Source of the DNA: Runella slithyformis DSM 19594
GTDB lineage: Bacteria; Bacteroidota; Bacteroidia; Cytophagales; Spirosomataceae
Length of the DNA: 64,000 nucleotides
Assembly: GCF_000218895.1 (NCBI RefSeq)
Contig: NC_015704.1
Span: 1 to 64,000, forward strand
Direction: 5' to 3'
Below are positions 32,247 to 41,906 of the stretch, piece after piece. Both the position numbers and the translations under genes were made by a program. Each line of letters opens with the position of its first letter. Position 1 is the stretch's first letter. The notes beneath the pieces are model-generated. The model saw only the letters and a list, made by a program, of their open reading frames with translations. It was not told the origin of the DNA and searched no databases.

Positions 32247-35200
32247 TAGTCACGTACAATTTTGAAATGTTCGGTCTTGGCCAACTCCATGATTCTTGAA
32301 ATCAATGCCATGCGTTTCGTTACAATCTGGGGCAGATGCACAAACTCTGGCGATAGCAATAACTTTTGCAGTTCGGCTTTTAGTTTATTTTGGGCAGGTA
32401 CGCTGTCCCAAAAACCTGTTAGCTTGATTTCATTAACTACCAACTGAAATACGTGCTGGGTGAGGTTTACGTTTTGAGCTATTTCGTCTTCGGTTAGGTC
32501 TCGGTTATCAAACAATTCTGCTTTAAAGATACGAAAAAAAGGCATCTGCCGCTTGCGGTCTAAGCCGTAGGTGGCTTCTTTTTCTCGGCTCCTGATTTTC
32601 TCCCGCAGTTTTTCCAATTCTTCATAAATCTGCTTCCAGTTGCCTCTGAAATTCTTCAAAATCTCCTCTATGGCCTGTGCAAACGACGCAAATAGCTCAG
32701 GGTCTTCGTCGAGGTTGATGTCAATGTAATGGCGAATAGCGTGTTCTACTTCGGCAGCTTTGGTCTTGTCCCTTTTGCGAGTCTGTACGTGCTGCTGGAA
32801 GTCGTCGGCCATAATGGAAATGGGAGCGACCGACTGGTCTATACCTTTGGACACCAAATACTCGTCGGCAATAGTCCGCAGTTTGTTCGGAATGCCCTTC
32901 ATGCTAAACCGTTGGTCTCGAAAGTGCTTGTTAGCCAAGACATTGATTTCGGTAAACGATTGCCAGTCTTTGAAAAAGTCTAAGGCTTCTTTGCGGGGAA
33001 GTACATTGTTGAAACAGGTAGTGAGTTGGTTGTAGCGTTTGATGTACTCAAAACGAATGTCTTCGTCGTAAAACAAATCAAAAAACGCATCCGAATCAGT
33101 CAGGTCTTCCAGCCCGTACTGCTTCAAAAACGACCATATATCAGCGTGTGCTTGTATCAAAGCGGCAAGTTCGGCGGCATCGTTCGAAAGACAACCCAAA
33201 ATTTCATGCTGTTCTTTATCAGTATAATCATCCAGTGCTCGTTTGAGATGATGCCCTACACCCACAAAATCCACCACAAAACCTTTGTCTTTGCCTGCTG
33301 GCCCTACCCGATTGACCCTTGCGATGGTTTGGAGCAGGTTGTGGGCAATGATGACTCGGTCCAAGTACAACACCTGCTCAATAGGCGCATCAAAGCCCGT
33401 CAGAAGCATATTGTTCACTACAACAAGACCTACGTTGCCATTGAGGGTTTGGTCGTCGTCGTCAGTTTTATCAAAAGGTAGTTTAAACCGCTTGATGCTT
33501 CTTTTGTGGTAGTCGGCGTTGGCGAAGGCTTTGAGGTGGGGCGGGTCATTGTGTCCGCTCGAAATCACTACGGCGCACTCCACCTGAGCCAATTGATGGG
33601 TGTTGATGTGGGTGGGGTTATGTGCTTTCAAGGCTGTCACTTGGGCTTTTAGTGCCTCTTCCAAGGCGGCTTTGTAGCGCACGGCGGCCTCTCGTGAGTT
33701 GGCCACGACTTGCGCTTTGAACCCATTGGGAAACACCTGCGTGCTGTAATGCTCCACCATTTTTTTTGCTTTTTCCCGAATGGTATTGACATTCTCTAAA
33801 TAGGCATCACGGGAGCCAAAGCCCAAAATCTGCAACCGTTCGGTAAGGTTGTAGTCGCTGAATACATCGGCAAACTTGCCGTCCATGCCTTGCTTGTCTT
33901 CTACTTCGGCGTTGTGGGTAAAACCCTCATAGACAATTTCGAGCGTTACGCCGTCGTCTATGGCTTGGCGCATGGTGTATTTGTCTATGTAGTCTTTGTA
34001 TTTCTTTTCGGTTTTGGCAGTGGGTGTTCCCGTAAAACCGATGGTGGTGGCGTTGGGTAATGCTCGGTCGAGGTTGGCTGCCAGCAGGGAGTATTGCGAG
34101 CGGTGGGCTTCGTCGGTCATTACCAAAATTTGGGTGCTGCGGTTGAGTTCGGGAAAAAGCTCCAAACCTTCCAGTTCTCCGTTTTCCTGAAACTTATGAA
34201 TCATGGCCATTACCAAATCGGAGTTGTCGGTGCGGAGTAATTCTTTCAGACTCTTGCCGTTGGGTGTGGCTTTGGGATTGATAAAGTGCGCCGTTTTTAG
34301 TTCAAACCCAATGCTTTGGCCTGTTTCACCGAGTTGCTCTTCTAACTGGCTACGGTCGGTTATGAACACAATCTTCCAGGGCATTAGTTCGGGGCGGAGT
34401 TTCATTTCTCGTACCATAAACATCATCGTGAGCGACTTGCCTGACCCTTGCGTGTGCCAGATGATGCCACCCCGCTCTATGGGATTTTTGCCATCCAACA
34501 ACCGCTTGGTGGCCAGTTTGACGGCTCTAAACTGCTGATACCGCCCAACGACCTTGATTTTGCGGCCTTTATCGTCGGTGGCAAAAACTGTGAATGCCCG
34601 CACAATATCTAAGAGGTTGCGGGGGGAGAGCATCCCCGCTACGAGTCGCTGTTGGTCGTTGGGCGACGACTGCCCGTGTGTGAGGTCGTTGAGACTGAGG
34701 GGATAGGGGTCGGTCCAGCGGTAAAAATGCTTTTCGATGTGGGTAGTGATGGTGCCAAACTTGGCCTCAGTGCGACAGGTGGCTATCACAAACTGATTGT
34801 AGTGAAATAACGCAGCGTTGCCCTCTCCTGTGTAGCCTCGCTGCTCAGAGTAGCGCATGAGCTGGTCTATGGCTTCGGGGAGAGGTTCTTTGGCTTTGCT
34901 CGATTTGGCCTCTATTATCACCCACGGCAGGCCATTCACAAACAGCACAATATCAGGGATGATGTGATGGTCGGTGCCTGGGATGCTCACCTTAAACTGC
35001 GAAATAGCCGTAAAAATGTTGTTTTGCAGGTGGTCGAAATCTATGTAGCGCACCGTGGGGCTGCGCTCGCCCGTTTGCTCGTTGTGGCTAACGGTGGTGT
35101 TTTCGAGGAGATAATGCAGAACCTGTTGGTTATTTTCGAGGAGGCTATTGCGGTCAAATGTGCTGATTCGGCGGGTCAGTTCTTCTATCTGCCCATCGGT

Positions 35201-35446
35201 GAGAAAGGGGTTGATTTGCCGCAAGGCTTGCTGTAACTTGGGGAGCAAAATGACCTCGGCAAACGACCGCCGATAGCTCTGTTCGGGCTGCTGTTGCATG
35301 GGTAGCTCAATGACCTCGTTGGTGCCGCCCTGCCAGCCTAAGCCCCGTAGCTGCTCCATAAGGGGCTGCTCTACGTGGCTGCGCTCGTCGAGTTTGAGGC
35401 TCTGCCCCAAACTGCCTCGGTATTGGTTGTCGTTGCTGAGTATCAT
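32246..35446 (-). CDS. hsdR: Type I restriction enzyme, R subunit (HsdR)
   Basis: A 1066-aa protein. The N-terminal PD-(D/E)xK nuclease (HHIIPDIVLFVNG, then WVIIEAKS, about 153-182) is followed by an SF2 translocase with Walker A TQGSGKSLTMMF near 332, DEAH in MTDEAHRSQYS near 445, SAT-like TGTPTAK near 475 and motif VI in ARVNRVGP. The C-terminal helical domain binds the methylase. It cleaves unmodified DNA at a distance after translocation. Frame intact and length typical. Confidence 0.95.
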   Translation of the reverse strand: MILSNDNQYRGSLGQSLKLDERSHVEQPLMEQLRGLGWQGGTNEVIELPMQQQPEQSYRRSFAEVILLPKLQQALRQINPFLTDGQIEELTRRISTFDRNSLLENNQQVLHYLLENTTVSHNEQTGERSPTVRYIDFDHLQNNIFTAISQFKVSIPGTDHHIIPDIVLFVNGLPWVIIEAKSSKAKEPLPEAIDQLMRYSEQRGYTGEGNAALFHYNQFVIATCRTEAKFGTITTHIEKHFYRWTDPYPLSLNDLTHGQSSPNDQQRLVAGMLSPRNLLDIVRAFTVFATDDKGRKIKVVGRYQQFRAVKLATKRLLDGKNPIERGGIIWHTQGSGKSLTMMFMVREMKLRPELMPWKIVFITDRSQLEEQLGETGQSIGFELKTAHFINPKATPNGKSLKELLRTDNSDLVMAMIHKFQENGELEGLELFPELNRSTQILVMTDEAHRSQYSLLAANLDRALPNATTIGFTGTPTAKTEKKYKDYIDKYTMRQAIDDGVTLEIVYEGFTHNAEVEDKQGMDGKFADVFSDYNLTERLQILGFGSRDAYLENVNTIREKAKKMVEHYSTQVFPNGFKAQVVANSREAAVRYKAALEEALKAQVTALKAHNPTHINTHQLAQVECAVVISSGHNDPPHLKAFANADYHKRSIKRFKLPFDKTDDDDQTLNGNVGLVVVNNMLLTGFDAPIEQVLYLDRVIIAHNLLQTIARVNRVGPAGKDKGFVVDFVGVGHHLKRALDDYTDKEQHEILGCLSNDAAELAALIQAHADIWSFLKQYGLEDLTDSDAFFDLFYDEDIRFEYIKRYNQLTTCFNNVLPRKEALDFFKDWQSFTEINVLANKHFRDQRFSMKGIPNKLRTIADEYLVSKGIDQSVAPISIMADDFQQHVQTRKRDKTKAAEVEHAIRHYIDINLDEDPELFASFAQAIEEILKNFRGNWKQIYEELEKLREKIRSREKEATYGLDRKRQMPFFRIFKAELFDNRDLTEDEIAQNVNLTQHVFQLVVNEIKLTGFWDSVPAQNKLKAELQKLLLSPEFVHLPQIVTKRMALISRIMELAKTEHFKIVRD

Positions 35447-35454
35447 GGTGTATG

Positions 35455-36726
35455 TTATTTTTCTGCTGTTTGCCCGACCCGCACCCGCCCGCTCAATAAA
35501 TCTTGCATCAACCCTGATTTGAGCGATTTGAGTTTTTGGAGGTGTTTCTCCATCTCCAAAATGAGATTAGACTGGCGATGTATGGTTTCTAAAATACTAA
35601 TTTGCTCCTCAATACATGGTTTTAAAATGGGAAACTCGCTAAGTTGGTTTTTATTGATAGAGGCGAGATTGGTAGATTGTTTTGACGATAAAATAAAGAA
35701 AGACTTACCAAAACTTGACGAAGAAAAGAGGGACAAGAATTCGGGTAACATCGCTTTTTGATTTAATCTAACTTTGAAAACGTGGTTCTGATGAAGACAG
35801 TTAGGGATTTGACCCTGCCAAACAGACCCTCTGCCGAGTTTATCAAAGTCACCTCCTTCATTCATTAATACATCGCCTATTTCGAGCTTATAGCGGGATA
35901 ATTGGGCAATTGGCACTCTGACGTATTTTATATCTGATAAATCTAAATAACCATCTTGCACGTTGGCAACTCGTAAGTAAGGTAGTTCAATACTACCACT
36001 TTCTGCATATTCCTTTCCGAGGGTAACGCCTGCCGTAATTTTGGCTAATTTACTTAGTTTCTCCACCCCCCACTCCACAGGAATTCTCCCAAGAGGGCTG
36101 TCTTTGAAGGCGTGGGTAGCTTCGTTGCGGATGCGTCCCTGCTCGTCTATACCACGGCTGAGGAGGTCTTGCATGAGGCCCGTTTTGAGGCGGTTGTATT
36201 TGGCAATAAGTGCCTCCGTTTGGGTAATGGCCTCGTCTATCTTTGTCAGTATTGCCGCTATTTGCCGCTGCTCAATGAGGGATTGGGGGAGGGGAATTTC
36301 AAATTCTTTAATAGCTTTTTGCTGAATGTTGGGAAGTCCTGAACCAACCCTTAAATCCATTATCAGATTTTGGCGACCTTTGAGGACTTGATAGAGAAAT
36401 TTTTTATCTAAATTCTCCTTCAAGTCCAGCAATGTGTAACAATGACCACCACTCCAAAACTTAGTTTTAATGAAATTGACGTATCCGCAAGAATTCCCAC
36501 CTTCACTAATGGTGATAGTGTTTTCATGGGTATTCCATAAATCAGAATAGCCCGAAGGCTCAATACCTCCATTGATACATGGGAACACGCCCGCATCAGA
36601 AAGCTCAATTTTATTGAATTGAACCCCTTTTTTTATTTTACAAACAACCCCTAACCTGAAATTCATCCACCCTTCTGGCAGTTGGTTTTCGGTGGTTGGG
36701 ATGGTGGTTAGTTCGGCTAATTCCAT
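35455..36726 (-). CDS. hsdS: Type I restriction enzyme, specificity subunit (HsdS)
   Basis: A 423-aa protein with two target-recognition domains, beginning at LPEGWMNFRLG (about 17) and IPVEWGVEKLS (about 215). Each is followed by a long helix of the conserved spacer type (YNRLKTGLMQDLLSRG and KLKSLKSGLMQDLLSGR). It should recognise a bipartite sequence that cannot be deduced here. It overlaps the hsdM 3' end by 10 bases. Confidence 0.95.
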   Translation of the reverse strand: MELAELTTIPTTENQLPEGWMNFRLGVVCKIKKGVQFNKIELSDAGVFPCINGGIEPSGYSDLWNTHENTITISEGGNSCGYVNFIKTKFWSGGHCYTLLDLKENLDKKFLYQVLKGRQNLIMDLRVGSGLPNIQQKAIKEFEIPLPQSLIEQRQIAAILTKIDEAITQTEALIAKYNRLKTGLMQDLLSRGIDEQGRIRNEATHAFKDSPLGRIPVEWGVEKLSKLAKITAGVTLGKEYAESGSIELPYLRVANVQDGYLDLSDIKYVRVPIAQLSRYKLEIGDVLMNEGGDFDKLGRGSVWQGQIPNCLHQNHVFKVRLNQKAMLPEFLSLFSSSSFGKSFFILSSKQSTNLASINKNQLSEFPILKPCIEEQISILETIHRQSNLILEMEKHLQKLKSLKSGLMQDLLSGRVRVGQTAEK

Positions 36727-39620
36727 TCGGTAAGGTAGTTGAGTTGGGTCAAAAACTGATGGAGTTCGGTGAGGGTCTGTTGGCGTTGGGTTTCGAGCCG
36801 TTGGGTCGAGGTGGCGTACTTGTGGTAGAGGTTTTCGTAGGCGGCTACCAAGGCCCGTTTTTCGGCGTTGAGGTAGCGTTGGAGTTGGGTATTGATGAGG
36901 TCAAAGTGCTTTTTGAGGATGAGTTTTTGGCTCTGCCCTGGGTTGATGATGCCACCAATCTCGGTCAGCAGTTGGTCTAAGCGGTGGAGCTTGGTTTGCA
37001 ACAGGGTTTTGTCTTTGAGACGAATAGTATAGGGCTTACTCAGTTCTTTCCACGCTTTTTGGGCTTCCATCACCTGTGCCAGTTTAAGCAGAGCGTCGGC
37101 ATCAGGGTCAGTGGCTTTGCGGAGCTCTTTTTCGAGGGTAGCAGTGGCTTTTTTGCGTTGTTCAAAGTCGGTAGCGTCGCCCAAATCGCCTTTAAACGGA
37201 GCAATGATTGTTTCGATTTCTTCGTCGAGTTCGTCCAATTCTTGTTGGGCGGCGTTGAGCAGGTTAAGCAAGTCGGCTTTTTCGTCGTCAGTACCGTAGC
37301 GTTTGAGCAACAGTTTGAGGGCCAAGTCGGTCTGTTTTTCTTTGAGCAAAGTTTTGCAATCCTTTACTTCGGTTTCGTAATACTTAATTTTGGCTTCGGC
37401 AGCTTGGTAAGGTTTGGCCGCATCGGACTGTTTTTTCTCTTTGAGTAGATAATCTATTTGCATTTTGAGTTCGGCTTTGGCCAGTGTGGGCGTGGGCTTT
37501 ACTTCGCCCTCCTCTTCGTCGGGTTCAAACTCCACCAGCGTAAGGGCTTCCTCTACGGCATCTTCGAGGTTGGTTTCATGTTCGGCTTGTTGGGCTTGCA
37601 AGGTTTCGATTTCGGCCTGCTCCTTCCCGAAAAACTCGTCAATTAGGTATTCGTCGGGGATGAGGCTCGCCTCCCAGCCGTTTTGCATGATGGTTTTGAG
37701 GTCGTACTTGATGTTGTCCCACCAATTGACAAACACTCCTGCTACCTGAAATTGATCCAAAATGCCCACGGGTACAAACTTCTCTTTGATGGTGTCCAAC
37801 AACTCTTGGCGTACCTTCGGAAAATTACTACCGCTGAGGGTCAGATACTGCCCGACGGGTTCGGCGACTGGGTAGGCGGGCGTGGGTTCGGGTGCCAGCA
37901 TCGAGAAATCGTCTTTGGCCAACTGCCACCAATTGGCTAAGTGCCAGCCGAGTGTCAGGAGGGTTTGCTCTACCTGCGGGTCGTTGTCAATAAGGGTTTT
38001 GATGGCGGCTTTGTTGTCGATGGCCCAGTCGTAGTATTGTTGGTTACGGTCGAGCCAGAATGGGCGATCATCAAACCTAAATTTGTGGCAGAGGCGTTGG
38101 CGGATGCACTCCACCTCGGCCACGGGTACGCCTCCCACGAGGTGCGCACGCACGTCTTCGGGTTCGGGCGGGGGCGTGTTGTCCACGTACCGGCGGATGT
38201 TAAGGGTATAGTCGTTGGCGGCGATGGTTGCCACATCCACTAAGCGAGCGTACTGCGTCTCTTCGATTTTGTGCTGAAACACATAATCAATCTTTTCGAT
38301 GTCTTCGGGGCGAAGGTTGTTCTGTTTTTTGCCCTCGGCGTAGTCTTTGTCGGCGTTGATAAAAAAGACCTTGTTTTTGAGATGGTCGGGTTTGCTTTTG
38401 TCAAACACCATCACGCAGGCAGGAATACCCGTGCCGTAGAAAAGCTGCGGCGGCAGGCTGATGATGCCTTCGAGTACGTCGGCGTTGAGCATTTTTTCCC
38501 TAATTTCTTTCTCTTTGCCTCCCCGAAACAGCACACCGTGCGGCATTACCACCACTACCTTGCCAGTGCGTTTGCAGCTTGCGAGCATGTGCTGCACAAA
38601 CATCAGGTCGGCTTTTTTGCCCGTTTCGGGTGCAAAACCATAGCCAAAGCGGTTGGCGAATTGCATGGTGGCACGGTTGTAATTTTGCGAAAAAGGCGGG
38701 TTGGCAATTACTCGGTCAAACTGCATCAGTTGGCCGTCTTTGACGTTGAGCGGCTCGTCGAGCGTATCACCAAACTCAATGGTATAGCGGGTAATGTTGT
38801 GCAGAATGATGTTCATTTTGCAGATAGCCACCACGGTAGGGTCGTTTTCCTGTCCGAAGAGTTCGAGGTCATGAGCATTTTGGCCTTGTTCCTGTATGTA
38901 CTGCTGTGATTGGATAAGCATCCCCCCCGACCCCGCCGTAGGGTCATAGATGGACATTCCTGCTTTGGGGCGCATGAGCTGAACCAACAGGCGCACCACT
39001 TGGTTGGGCGTATAAAACTGTCCACCTTTTTTGCCACTTTCGTCGGCAAAGTGTTTGAGCAGATATTCATAAGCTGCCCCGAGCAAGTCAGGAAACTCAA
39101 AGTTTTCGTTGATAAGCGCAGGAAAGGCGTTGAACTTGTCAATAATTTTCTTCAAGTCAGCATTTTTGACAATGGCCTTGCCATCCACCTCCTTGTTGAA
39201 GTTAATACGTCCCTTAAAAATCCCCGAGAGAGTATCAGCATTGGCCTCTTCGATGGCATCGAGAGCTTTATTGAGCATCTGCCCAATGTTGTTTTGGAGA
39301 TGCTTAACGGGCGGGTACTGTACACCATTTTCGTCGGTAAAGCCCTCGTGCCAACGGGCACGTTTGGGTACAAAAAACGTATCGCCGTAGGTGGTTTTTT
39401 CTTCGAGGATAATTTCTAAGGTCTCGGTGTCGAGGTGTTTGTAGTCATTTTTACGTAACAGCGCTCTTTTTTGGTCGAACACGTCCGACATCCGTTTGAT
39501 AAAGAGCATTCCGAAAATGTATTCCTTGTACTCGGCAGCGTCCATTTTTCCCCTCAAATCGTCGGCCACATCCATGAGTAGCTTTTCGAGTTGGGAGAGT
39601 TTTATTTTTTCAGTTTTCAT
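36717..39620 (-). CDS. hsdM: Type I restriction enzyme, methylase subunit (HsdM) with long C-terminal extension
   Basis: A 967-aa protein from the ATG at 39620; a TTG directly before it is less likely. The first ~500 residues form a standard HsdM: N-terminal helical domain, SAM motif YDPTAGSGGMLIQS near 225, and N6-adenine catalytic motif NPPF near 307. The remaining ~450 residues form a large extra region with helical, coiled-coil-like stretches (KEKKQSDAAKPYQAAEAKIK, and a Leu/Gln-rich end). Typical HsdM is 500-550 aa. The extension may be a fused regulator or structural arm. First gene of the hsdMSR-peptidase operon. Confidence 0.95.
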   Translation of the reverse strand: MKTEKIKLSQLEKLLMDVADDLRGKMDAAEYKEYIFGMLFIKRMSDVFDQKRALLRKNDYKHLDTETLEIILEEKTTYGDTFFVPKRARWHEGFTDENGVQYPPVKHLQNNIGQMLNKALDAIEEANADTLSGIFKGRINFNKEVDGKAIVKNADLKKIIDKFNAFPALINENFEFPDLLGAAYEYLLKHFADESGKKGGQFYTPNQVVRLLVQLMRPKAGMSIYDPTAGSGGMLIQSQQYIQEQGQNAHDLELFGQENDPTVVAICKMNIILHNITRYTIEFGDTLDEPLNVKDGQLMQFDRVIANPPFSQNYNRATMQFANRFGYGFAPETGKKADLMFVQHMLASCKRTGKVVVVMPHGVLFRGGKEKEIREKMLNADVLEGIISLPPQLFYGTGIPACVMVFDKSKPDHLKNKVFFINADKDYAEGKKQNNLRPEDIEKIDYVFQHKIEETQYARLVDVATIAANDYTLNIRRYVDNTPPPEPEDVRAHLVGGVPVAEVECIRQRLCHKFRFDDRPFWLDRNQQYYDWAIDNKAAIKTLIDNDPQVEQTLLTLGWHLANWWQLAKDDFSMLAPEPTPAYPVAEPVGQYLTLSGSNFPKVRQELLDTIKEKFVPVGILDQFQVAGVFVNWWDNIKYDLKTIMQNGWEASLIPDEYLIDEFFGKEQAEIETLQAQQAEHETNLEDAVEEALTLVEFEPDEEEGEVKPTPTLAKAELKMQIDYLLKEKKQSDAAKPYQAAEAKIKYYETEVKDCKTLLKEKQTDLALKLLLKRYGTDDEKADLLNLLNAAQQELDELDEEIETIIAPFKGDLGDATDFEQRKKATATLEKELRKATDPDADALLKLAQVMEAQKAWKELSKPYTIRLKDKTLLQTKLHRLDQLLTEIGGIINPGQSQKLILKKHFDLINTQLQRYLNAEKRALVAAYENLYHKYATSTQRLETQRQQTLTELHQFLTQLNYLTEWN

Positions 39621-39701
39621 CAATGAGGGTTGGTACCAGTGTAAAATGTAGGGCTATCTTGAATGGGATTCTGCCGCCAAAGATAAGATAGAGAATTTGT
39701 C

Positions 39702-39743
39702 TAAAAAAAGTGTCCATGCCTTCGATGGTTGAAAGACATGGAC
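39702..39743 (-). terminator. Rho-independent terminator of the metal operon
   Basis: Stem with arms GTCCATG.../...CATGGAC and further pairing (39712-39743), followed on the minus strand by ACTTTTTTTAG (T-tract at 39703-39709). It lies between the Zn/Cd ATPase and hsdM. Confidence 0.8.
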
Positions 39744-39771
39744 GAAACAGAAGAGAACCCTTTGGCTTTGT

Positions 39772-39835
39772 TTAGAAGTAACTCGAAATTCCTAATTGAA
39801 ATGCTCCCGTTTGGGCACTTCTTAGTGCCAACTGT
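39772..39835 (-). pseudogene. Possible remnant of an outer-membrane protein gene
   Basis: On the minus strand a short frame reads QLALRSAQTGAFQLGISSYF then stop (39772-39774), like the last strand of a Bacteroidota outer-membrane protein. A different frame just upstream reads YNYGVATKTLENNLWLTFTV and could be the preceding strand, separated by a frameshift. No start or upstream part is present. Weak evidence. Confidence 0.3.
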
Positions 39836-39904
39836 TAAATACAGTGAAAGTGAGCCATAGATTGTTTTCGAGTGTTTTTGTTGCTACTCCATAATTGTAT
39901 TGAG

Positions 39905-41893
39905 TTAAAGCTGTTTTCTTTGAATCCGATAGGCATTCAAAATAGCCAATAAAGCCACACCCACATCGGCAAAAACGGCCTCCCAAAGGGTAGCAATGCC
40001 TCCTGCCCCCAACAACATAACAGCGACTTTCACACCCATCGCCAGTGAAATATTTTGCCAAACAACAGATTTAGTGATTTTTCCGATTTTAATAGCTGAA
40101 ACGATTTTGTGTGGCTGGTCATTCTGAATCACAATGTCAGCAGTTTCAATTGTAGCGTCCGAACCCATGCCTCCCATGGCGATTCCTGCATCGGCGAGGG
40201 CTACCACAGGAGCATCGTTCACACCATCACCAACAAAAGCAATCTTTTTGTCTTGATTTTTGAGTTCTTGCACTTTTTCTACCTTGCCTTCGGGCAATAA
40301 ATCGCCATAAGCATTTGAAATACCCAACTTTTGAGCTACCTGTTGTACAACCGCCGACTTATCGCCCGACAGCATAATAGTTTCAATACCCAATGCCTTC
40401 AAATCTACCACGGTTTGAGCAGCATCGTCTTTTACTTCGTCAGCAATGGTGATATGGCCAGCATAGTGATTATCAATGGCTACCACTACAACGGTTTCTA
40501 CAATTTGCGCTAATTCGGCAGGGTACGAAACATTGAACTTCTGTAACAGTTTCAAGTTGCCGGCCAACACTGTTTTACCGTTAACAACTCCTTTTAAGCC
40601 ATGACCTGATATTTCTTCTACGGCTTCGACTACCAAATCTTGCCAGTTTGTTTTTTGTATATTGGCATATTCCACCAGAGCCTTGGCTACGGGATGTGTT
40701 GAGGCACTTTCCAATGCGGCGGCAATCTGAATGAATAGGGCTACATCACTTTTCGTTTCAACTGTTTGTACCTTGAAAACCCCCTTGGTTAGTGTTCCCG
40801 TTTTGTCTGAAACGATTGTATTGAGTTCGGTCATTACGTCCAGAAAATTGGAACCTTTGACCAAAATACCATTGCGGGAAGCCAAACCAATGCCTCCAAA
40901 ATAGCCCAATGGAATCGAAACCGTTAGCGCACATGGGCAAGCGATGACCAGAAACACCATACCCCGATATAGCCACTCATTGAACGAATAATCATTTGCA
41001 AAAAAGTAAGGAATCAGGGTAATTGCCAATGCCAAGCCAAATACAATAGGTGTGTAGATTTTGGCTAAACGGGTGATTAATAGCTGTGTAGGAGCTTTTC
41101 GGGCGGTGGCATCCTGCACCATTTCCAAGATGCGAGAGAGTTTGGAGTCCTTAAAAGCAGTCGTTACTTTCAATTCGATGACTTTGTCCAAGTTAATCAT
41201 TCCTGCCAAAACAGCTTCACCCGTGCGCTTGGTGTCGGGGCGAGATTCGCCAGTGAGAGCTGCCGTGTTGAAACTGGCGTTGTCGGTCAATAAGGTGCTG
41301 TCTAAGGCCACTTTTTCGCCTGGCTTCACCAAAATGCTTTCCCCAATTTGTACTTCTGACGGCCCAACGCTCTGTTGCTTTCCATTGCGTAGTACCGTTA
41401 CAGTATCGGGACGCACATCTAATAAGGCTTTGATAGAACGCTTGGAGCGATTAACGGCCAAATCCTGAAACAGTTCACCGATTTCGTAGAAAATCATCAC
41501 AGCTACGCCTTCGCTGTATTCGCCAATGTAAAACGCACCCAACGTGGCAATGGACATCAACGTAAATTCGTTGAAAAAATCACCCCGCCGCAACGATCGA
41601 AAAGCTCGTTCGAGGGTGTTATAGCCTGCTAATAGATAAGCGATTCCCATCAAACCAATTTCAATTGGCTTAGAAACCTCCACCTTAAAAAGTTGCGTAA
41701 TGGCGACAAACCCCAACAGAATTGTCAAACTCAACCACAGTCGCCAACGACTTTTCAACAGGCTTTCTTCACCTGATTCTTCCTCGTGGTCGTGTCCGTC
41801 ATTATCGCTATGTTTTGGCATTTGCACTTCTATCGGCTTGTCGCAGCAATCATCTGTTATATAATTTTTATGCTTTTGCACTTTCTTTTCCAT
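39905..41893 (-). CDS. Zn/Cd/Pb-type P1B ATPase (ZntA/CadA-like)
   Basis: A 662-aa protein with a short N-terminus that carries CC (residues 16-17) and a His/Asp-rich stretch (HSDNDGHDHEEESGEE) instead of a full HMA domain. The membrane metal site is CPC in IACPCALTVSIPLGYFGGIG (about 319), the phosphorylation site is DKTGTLTKG near 361, and the hinge GDGVNDAPVVALADAGIAMG near 565. ACPCAL followed by TVSIPLGYFGGIG and a C-terminal WEAVFADVGVALLAILNA region fits P1B-2 transporters for Zn(II), Cd(II) and Pb(II). It precedes the czc genes in transcription order at the 3' end of the operon. Confidence 0.93.
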   Translation of the reverse strand: MEKKVQKHKNYITDDCCDKPIEVQMPKHSDNDGHDHEEESGEESLLKSRWRLWLSLTILLGFVAITQLFKVEVSKPIEIGLMGIAYLLAGYNTLERAFRSLRRGDFFNEFTLMSIATLGAFYIGEYSEGVAVMIFYEIGELFQDLAVNRSKRSIKALLDVRPDTVTVLRNGKQQSVGPSEVQIGESILVKPGEKVALDSTLLTDNASFNTAALTGESRPDTKRTGEAVLAGMINLDKVIELKVTTAFKDSKLSRILEMVQDATARKAPTQLLITRLAKIYTPIVFGLALAITLIPYFFANDYSFNEWLYRGMVFLVIACPCALTVSIPLGYFGGIGLASRNGILVKGSNFLDVMTELNTIVSDKTGTLTKGVFKVQTVETKSDVALFIQIAAALESASTHPVAKALVEYANIQKTNWQDLVVEAVEEISGHGLKGVVNGKTVLAGNLKLLQKFNVSYPAELAQIVETVVVVAIDNHYAGHITIADEVKDDAAQTVVDLKALGIETIMLSGDKSAVVQQVAQKLGISNAYGDLLPEGKVEKVQELKNQDKKIAFVGDGVNDAPVVALADAGIAMGGMGSDATIETADIVIQNDQPHKIVSAIKIGKITKSVVWQNISLAMGVKVAVMLLGAGGIATLWEAVFADVGVALLAILNAYRIQRKQL

Positions 41894-41906
41894 GAAAAAT
41901 AATCAG

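Noticed and set aside
32729-34538. Several open frames on the plus strand within hsdR
   Set aside because: They mirror the codon pattern of hsdR, have no recognisable domains and no room for promoters; they are shadows.
36984-39419. Long plus-strand open frames opposite hsdM (up to 212 codons)
   Set aside because: Antisense to an intact, clearly conserved methylase; low-complexity translations rich in F, V and G with no motif.
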